From an uncultured Desulfovibrio sp. (GTDB lineage Bacteria; Desulfobacterota; Desulfovibrionia; Desulfovibrionales; Desulfovibrionaceae): 9,167 nucleotides of DNA. Positions 7,555 through 9,167 of this stretch are shown piece by piece. The position numbers and the translations under genes were made by a program. The notes under the pieces were generated by a model, which ran no database searches, was not told where the DNA came from, and saw only the letters and a list, made by a program, of their open reading frames with translations. How positions within the stretch are numbered: the stretch's first letter is position 1; the number at the start of each line of letters is the position of its first letter. The DNA is taken from NCBI GenBank assembly GCA_945871415.1, contig CAMBWG010000068.1, forward strand, positions 1-9,167, in the 5' to 3' direction.

Positions 7555-8562
7555 TTACTTGGCGTCGCGGTAGGCAGCCGCGCTTTCAAGAATTTCCCTG
7601 GCATTGGGCACGGTGTCGTAGAAGAGCTTCCAGCTGCGCTTGCCCGCTTCCACCATGTAGTCGTGGAAAGCCTTGTCCGGCGTCGTCACGGTGCCGCCGG
7701 CGGCCTTGATGGTTTCCACAGCCTTGGCGTCGCCTTCTTCCACCATCTGCCAGATGTCGTCAGCGGCCATCTTGGCGGCCTTGTTGATCCATTCCTTGTC
7801 CTGAGCGGGCAGGCTCTGGTAGAACTTCTCGTTGATGTAGAGCGAGTGGATAACGAGGATATGGCCGCTCAGCGTGATGTGCGGCGTGATTTCGTACATC
7901 TTGAGCGAAACGATGTCGGACAGGGGGCTGTCGCCGCCGTCGATCACGTTCTGGTCAAGAGCGCTGGGCACTTCGGCAAAGGGCAGCGGCTGACCGCTGA
8001 TGCCGCATTCCTTGGCAAAGTTGGTGTACAGGGGAATATTGGGCACGCGCAGGCGCAGACCCTTCAGGTCGCCGGGCTGATTCAGCACCTTTTTGGTGTA
8101 GAAATGGCGGAAGCCGAGGGGGAAGGCATTGAGCGTGCGCAGGCCGGACTTTTCGGTGAAGCCCTGATTGATCAGCTCAAAGGTCTTGCCTTCCATAGCG
8201 CGGCGCGCATGGGCCAGATTGTCGAACAGCATGGGCGTTTCCAGCATGGCCATAGCCGGATGCAGCGCGGAGGTCTGCGTGCCGGTGGCGCACATCTGGA
8301 TGATGCCGCGCCGCGTGCTGGCGATATAGGCATCTTCCTTGCCCAGCTGACTGTTGGGGAATACCTGCACTTCGTATTTGCCGTTGGACAGCTTGGCAAG
8401 ATATTCGCCGAACTTGTGCATGCCAATGGTTTCGGGTTCGCCTTCCGGCTTCATGCCTGCAATCTTGATGATCACCTTCTTGTCGGCGGCCATGCCGGGA
8501 GCGGCGGCCAGACCGAGGATCATGCCCACAGCCAGAACAAGTGCCAGGATCTTTTTCATCAT
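7555..8562 (-). CDS. dctP: TRAP transporter periplasmic solute-binding protein (DctP family)
   Basis: A 335-residue extracytoplasmic binding protein that captures an organic anion and hands it to DctQM. The N-terminus is a Sec signal peptide: positive MMKK, a hydrophobic core (5-21), and an Ala-rich cleavage region with a likely cut after A25 or A26, before DKKV. Family features include FPNSQLG (68-74), GFRHFYTKK (150-158), and the DLKGLRLRVP segment (165-174) whose Arg172 matches the conserved arginine that binds substrate carboxylate in TRAP proteins such as SiaP. The DGGDSP stretch (208-213) replaces the DGQENP seen in SiaP-like members. The substrate is therefore likely a carboxylate, not further identified. 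The first gene of its operon, it has a promoter and inverted repeat just upstream. Two consecutive ATG codons are present, and Shine-Dalgarno spacing slightly favours the second (start at 8559). Confidence 0.96.
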   Translation of the reverse strand: MMKKILALVLAVGMILGLAAAPGMAADKKVIIKIAGMKPEGEPETIGMHKFGEYLAKLSNGKYEVQVFPNSQLGKEDAYIASTRRGIIQMCATGTQTSALHPAMAMLETPMLFDNLAHARRAMEGKTFELINQGFTEKSGLRTLNAFPLGFRHFYTKKVLNQPGDLKGLRLRVPNIPLYTNFAKECGISGQPLPFAEVPSALDQNVIDGGDSPLSDIVSLKMYEITPHITLSGHILVIHSLYINEKFYQSLPAQDKEWINKAAKMAADDIWQMVEEGDAKAVETIKAAGGTVTTPDKAFHDYMVEAGKRSWKLFYDTVPNAREILESAAAYRDAK

Positions 8563-8565
8563 AAT

Positions 8566-8570
8566 CCCCC
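8566..8570 (-). promoter_or_regulatory. Ribosome binding site of dctP
   Basis: GGGGG on the minus strand lies three bases before the first of two adjacent ATG codons and six bases before the second. Normal spacing favours the second ATG (8559-8557), making the protein one residue shorter. The signal peptide is intact either way. Confidence 0.6.
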
Positions 8571-8579
8571 ATTGGTTTG

Positions 8580-8600
8580 TTTATGATACTTCATCATAAA
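8580..8600. promoter_or_regulatory. Perfect inverted repeat, candidate operator of the TRAP operon
   Basis: TTTATGAT (8580-8587) and ATCATAAA (8593-8600) are exact reverse complements separated by five bases. This is the size and symmetry of a site for a dimeric helix-turn-helix regulator. It covers the proposed -10 box and transcription start of dctP, which suggests repression when bound. No regulator gene lies in the window, so the binding protein is unknown. A short hairpin in the leader RNA is a less likely alternative because the stem is AT-rich. Confidence 0.55.
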
Positions 8601-8621
8601 CCCAAGCGGATTACTTTGCAA
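8593..8621 (-). promoter_or_regulatory. Candidate promoter of the dctPQM operon
   Basis: Minus-strand TTGCAA (8621-8616, 4 of 6 to the -35 consensus), a 17-base spacer and TATGAT (8598-8593, 5 of 6 to the -10 consensus). The predicted start leaves a leader of about 25 bases before the dctP ATG, holding the ribosome binding site. The -35 box sits in a small palindrome, CTTTGCAAAG (8614-8623). The call is by hexamer match and position only. Confidence 0.45.
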
Positions 8622-8681
8622 AGGCATTATCCCGACTTTCGAGCACGGCAGCGTCGGCAACGGCAATTTTTTTTGCGGACA

Positions 8682-9149
8682 TTACAGCATATTGGAGAGT
8701 ATCTCCCGAATTTCCTCCTCCGTTTTCTCTGCAAAGGCCTCCTCCGTCACGACGGTAATGCCGTGGCGGCGCAGCAGGCGAACCCACAGCCCGTCGCCCT
8801 CGCACAGTCGTTTGCTGAAACTGCCATCATAGATATGTCCCGCCCCGCAGGAAGGCGAACGGCTCTTGACAACAGCCTGCCGACACGCATGCCGCAGCGC
8901 CGTTTCCAGCGCCCGTTGCGCCCCGCGCGTAAAGGCTTCCGTCAGATCCGCGCCGTCATTTCTCAGGACGCGCTCTCCCGCAATCTCACAGGGAGGGCGC
9001 GGCGTGGGCAGTTCCGCCAGCCCCTCGGGGCAGACAGGCACCGCCAGGCCGCGGCGTACCAGTTCTACAACCGGCGCGCACGTATTGGCGCGGCCGTCAT
9101 AACGGCAGGGAATGCCCGCAAGGCAGGCGCTGACAATAACGCAGGGCAT
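8682..9149 (-). CDS. DUF523 protein, TudS-like [4Fe-4S] desulfidase family
   Basis: A 155-residue stand-alone DUF523 protein. Recognised family signatures are SACLAGIPCRYDG (7-19), VCPE (39-42) with LPTPRPPCEI (47-56), and KSRSPSCGAGHIYDGSFS (95-112). A characterised relative, TudS, removes sulfur from thiouracil using a [4Fe-4S] cluster held by three conserved cysteines; C9, C40 and C101 sit in the corresponding motifs and are the likely ligands here. Extra cysteines occur at 15, 24, 54 and 89. There is no signal peptide or membrane segment, so it should be cytoplasmic. The start is supported by GAGG five bases upstream. It reads toward dctP across a 119-base gap with no clear terminator, so some read-through is possible, but a functional tie to the transporter is not evident. 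The precise substrate of this copy is unknown. Confidence 0.9.
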   Translation of the reverse strand: MPCVIVSACLAGIPCRYDGRANTCAPVVELVRRGLAVPVCPEGLAELPTPRPPCEIAGERVLRNDGADLTEAFTRGAQRALETALRHACRQAVVKSRSPSCGAGHIYDGSFSKRLCEGDGLWVRLLRRHGITVVTEEAFAEKTEEEIREILSNML

Positions 9150-9167
9150 GGCATCCTCGCTTTGTGG

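Noticed and set aside
7495..8586. A 363-codon plus-strand open frame opposite dctP
   Set aside because: It is the antisense of a typical DctP gene with signal peptide and ribosome binding site.
8600..8640. A sigma54-type -24/-12 promoter before dctP
   Set aside because: A GG and a GC pair are present near GGGATAATGCC but the spacing is 11-12 bases instead of 10, and the TGGCAC context is absent.
8646..8665. Three CGGCA direct repeats next to an eight-T run
   Set aside because: The units are short and unevenly spaced (9 and 6 bases), and the plus-strand sequence before the T run cannot form a hairpin, so it is neither a clear repeat array nor a terminator.

Overview
The window reads as a chromosomal segment of a GC-rich Gram-negative bacterium. 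Every convincing gene lies on the minus strand. The codon style, the complete TRAP carboxylate transporter and the YhaN/YhaO-type nuclease pair would fit a sulfate- or sulfite-reducing member of the Desulfovibrionaceae. That placement is an inference from gene content, because no rRNA or other marker gene is present. The first 48 bases are an uninterrupted run of C and look like a contig-edge sequencing artefact, so the window probably starts at the end of an assembled contig.

Layout, read in the direction of transcription from high to low coordinates: (1) 8682-9149, a DUF523 protein resembling the [4Fe-4S] thiouracil desulfidase TudS. (2) 8563-8681, an intergenic stretch with a candidate promoter whose -10 box lies inside a perfect 8-bp inverted repeat, a likely repressor operator. 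(3) 5607-8562, a tripartite TRAP transporter operon in the order dctP (periplasmic binding protein), dctQ (small membrane subunit), dctM (large membrane subunit). A terminator-like hairpin sits between dctP and dctQ, and a strong intrinsic terminator lies about 130 bases after dctM. (4) 4030-5313 and 71-4030, a two-gene unit that overlaps by one base. It encodes an Mre11/SbcD-type metallophosphoesterase and a 1319-residue Rad50/SbcC/YhaN-type ATPase. A plausible sigma70-type promoter precedes it.

The TRAP genes form one uptake system: DctP captures an organic acid in the periplasm, and DctQM carries it inward using an ion gradient. No enzyme or regulator gene sits next to it to identify the substrate. 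The nuclease and ATPase are almost certainly partners in one DNA-end-processing complex. The ATPase is the most interesting protein here: the middle of its coiled coil has no CxxC zinc hook and instead carries a hydrophobic hairpin predicted to cross the membrane twice.

No mobile element, CRISPR array, tRNA or rRNA was seen. Long open frames on the plus strand are antisense shadows of the real genes. Overall this is ordinary core or near-core content with some notable regulatory structure. I see no clear evidence of an undescribed system.
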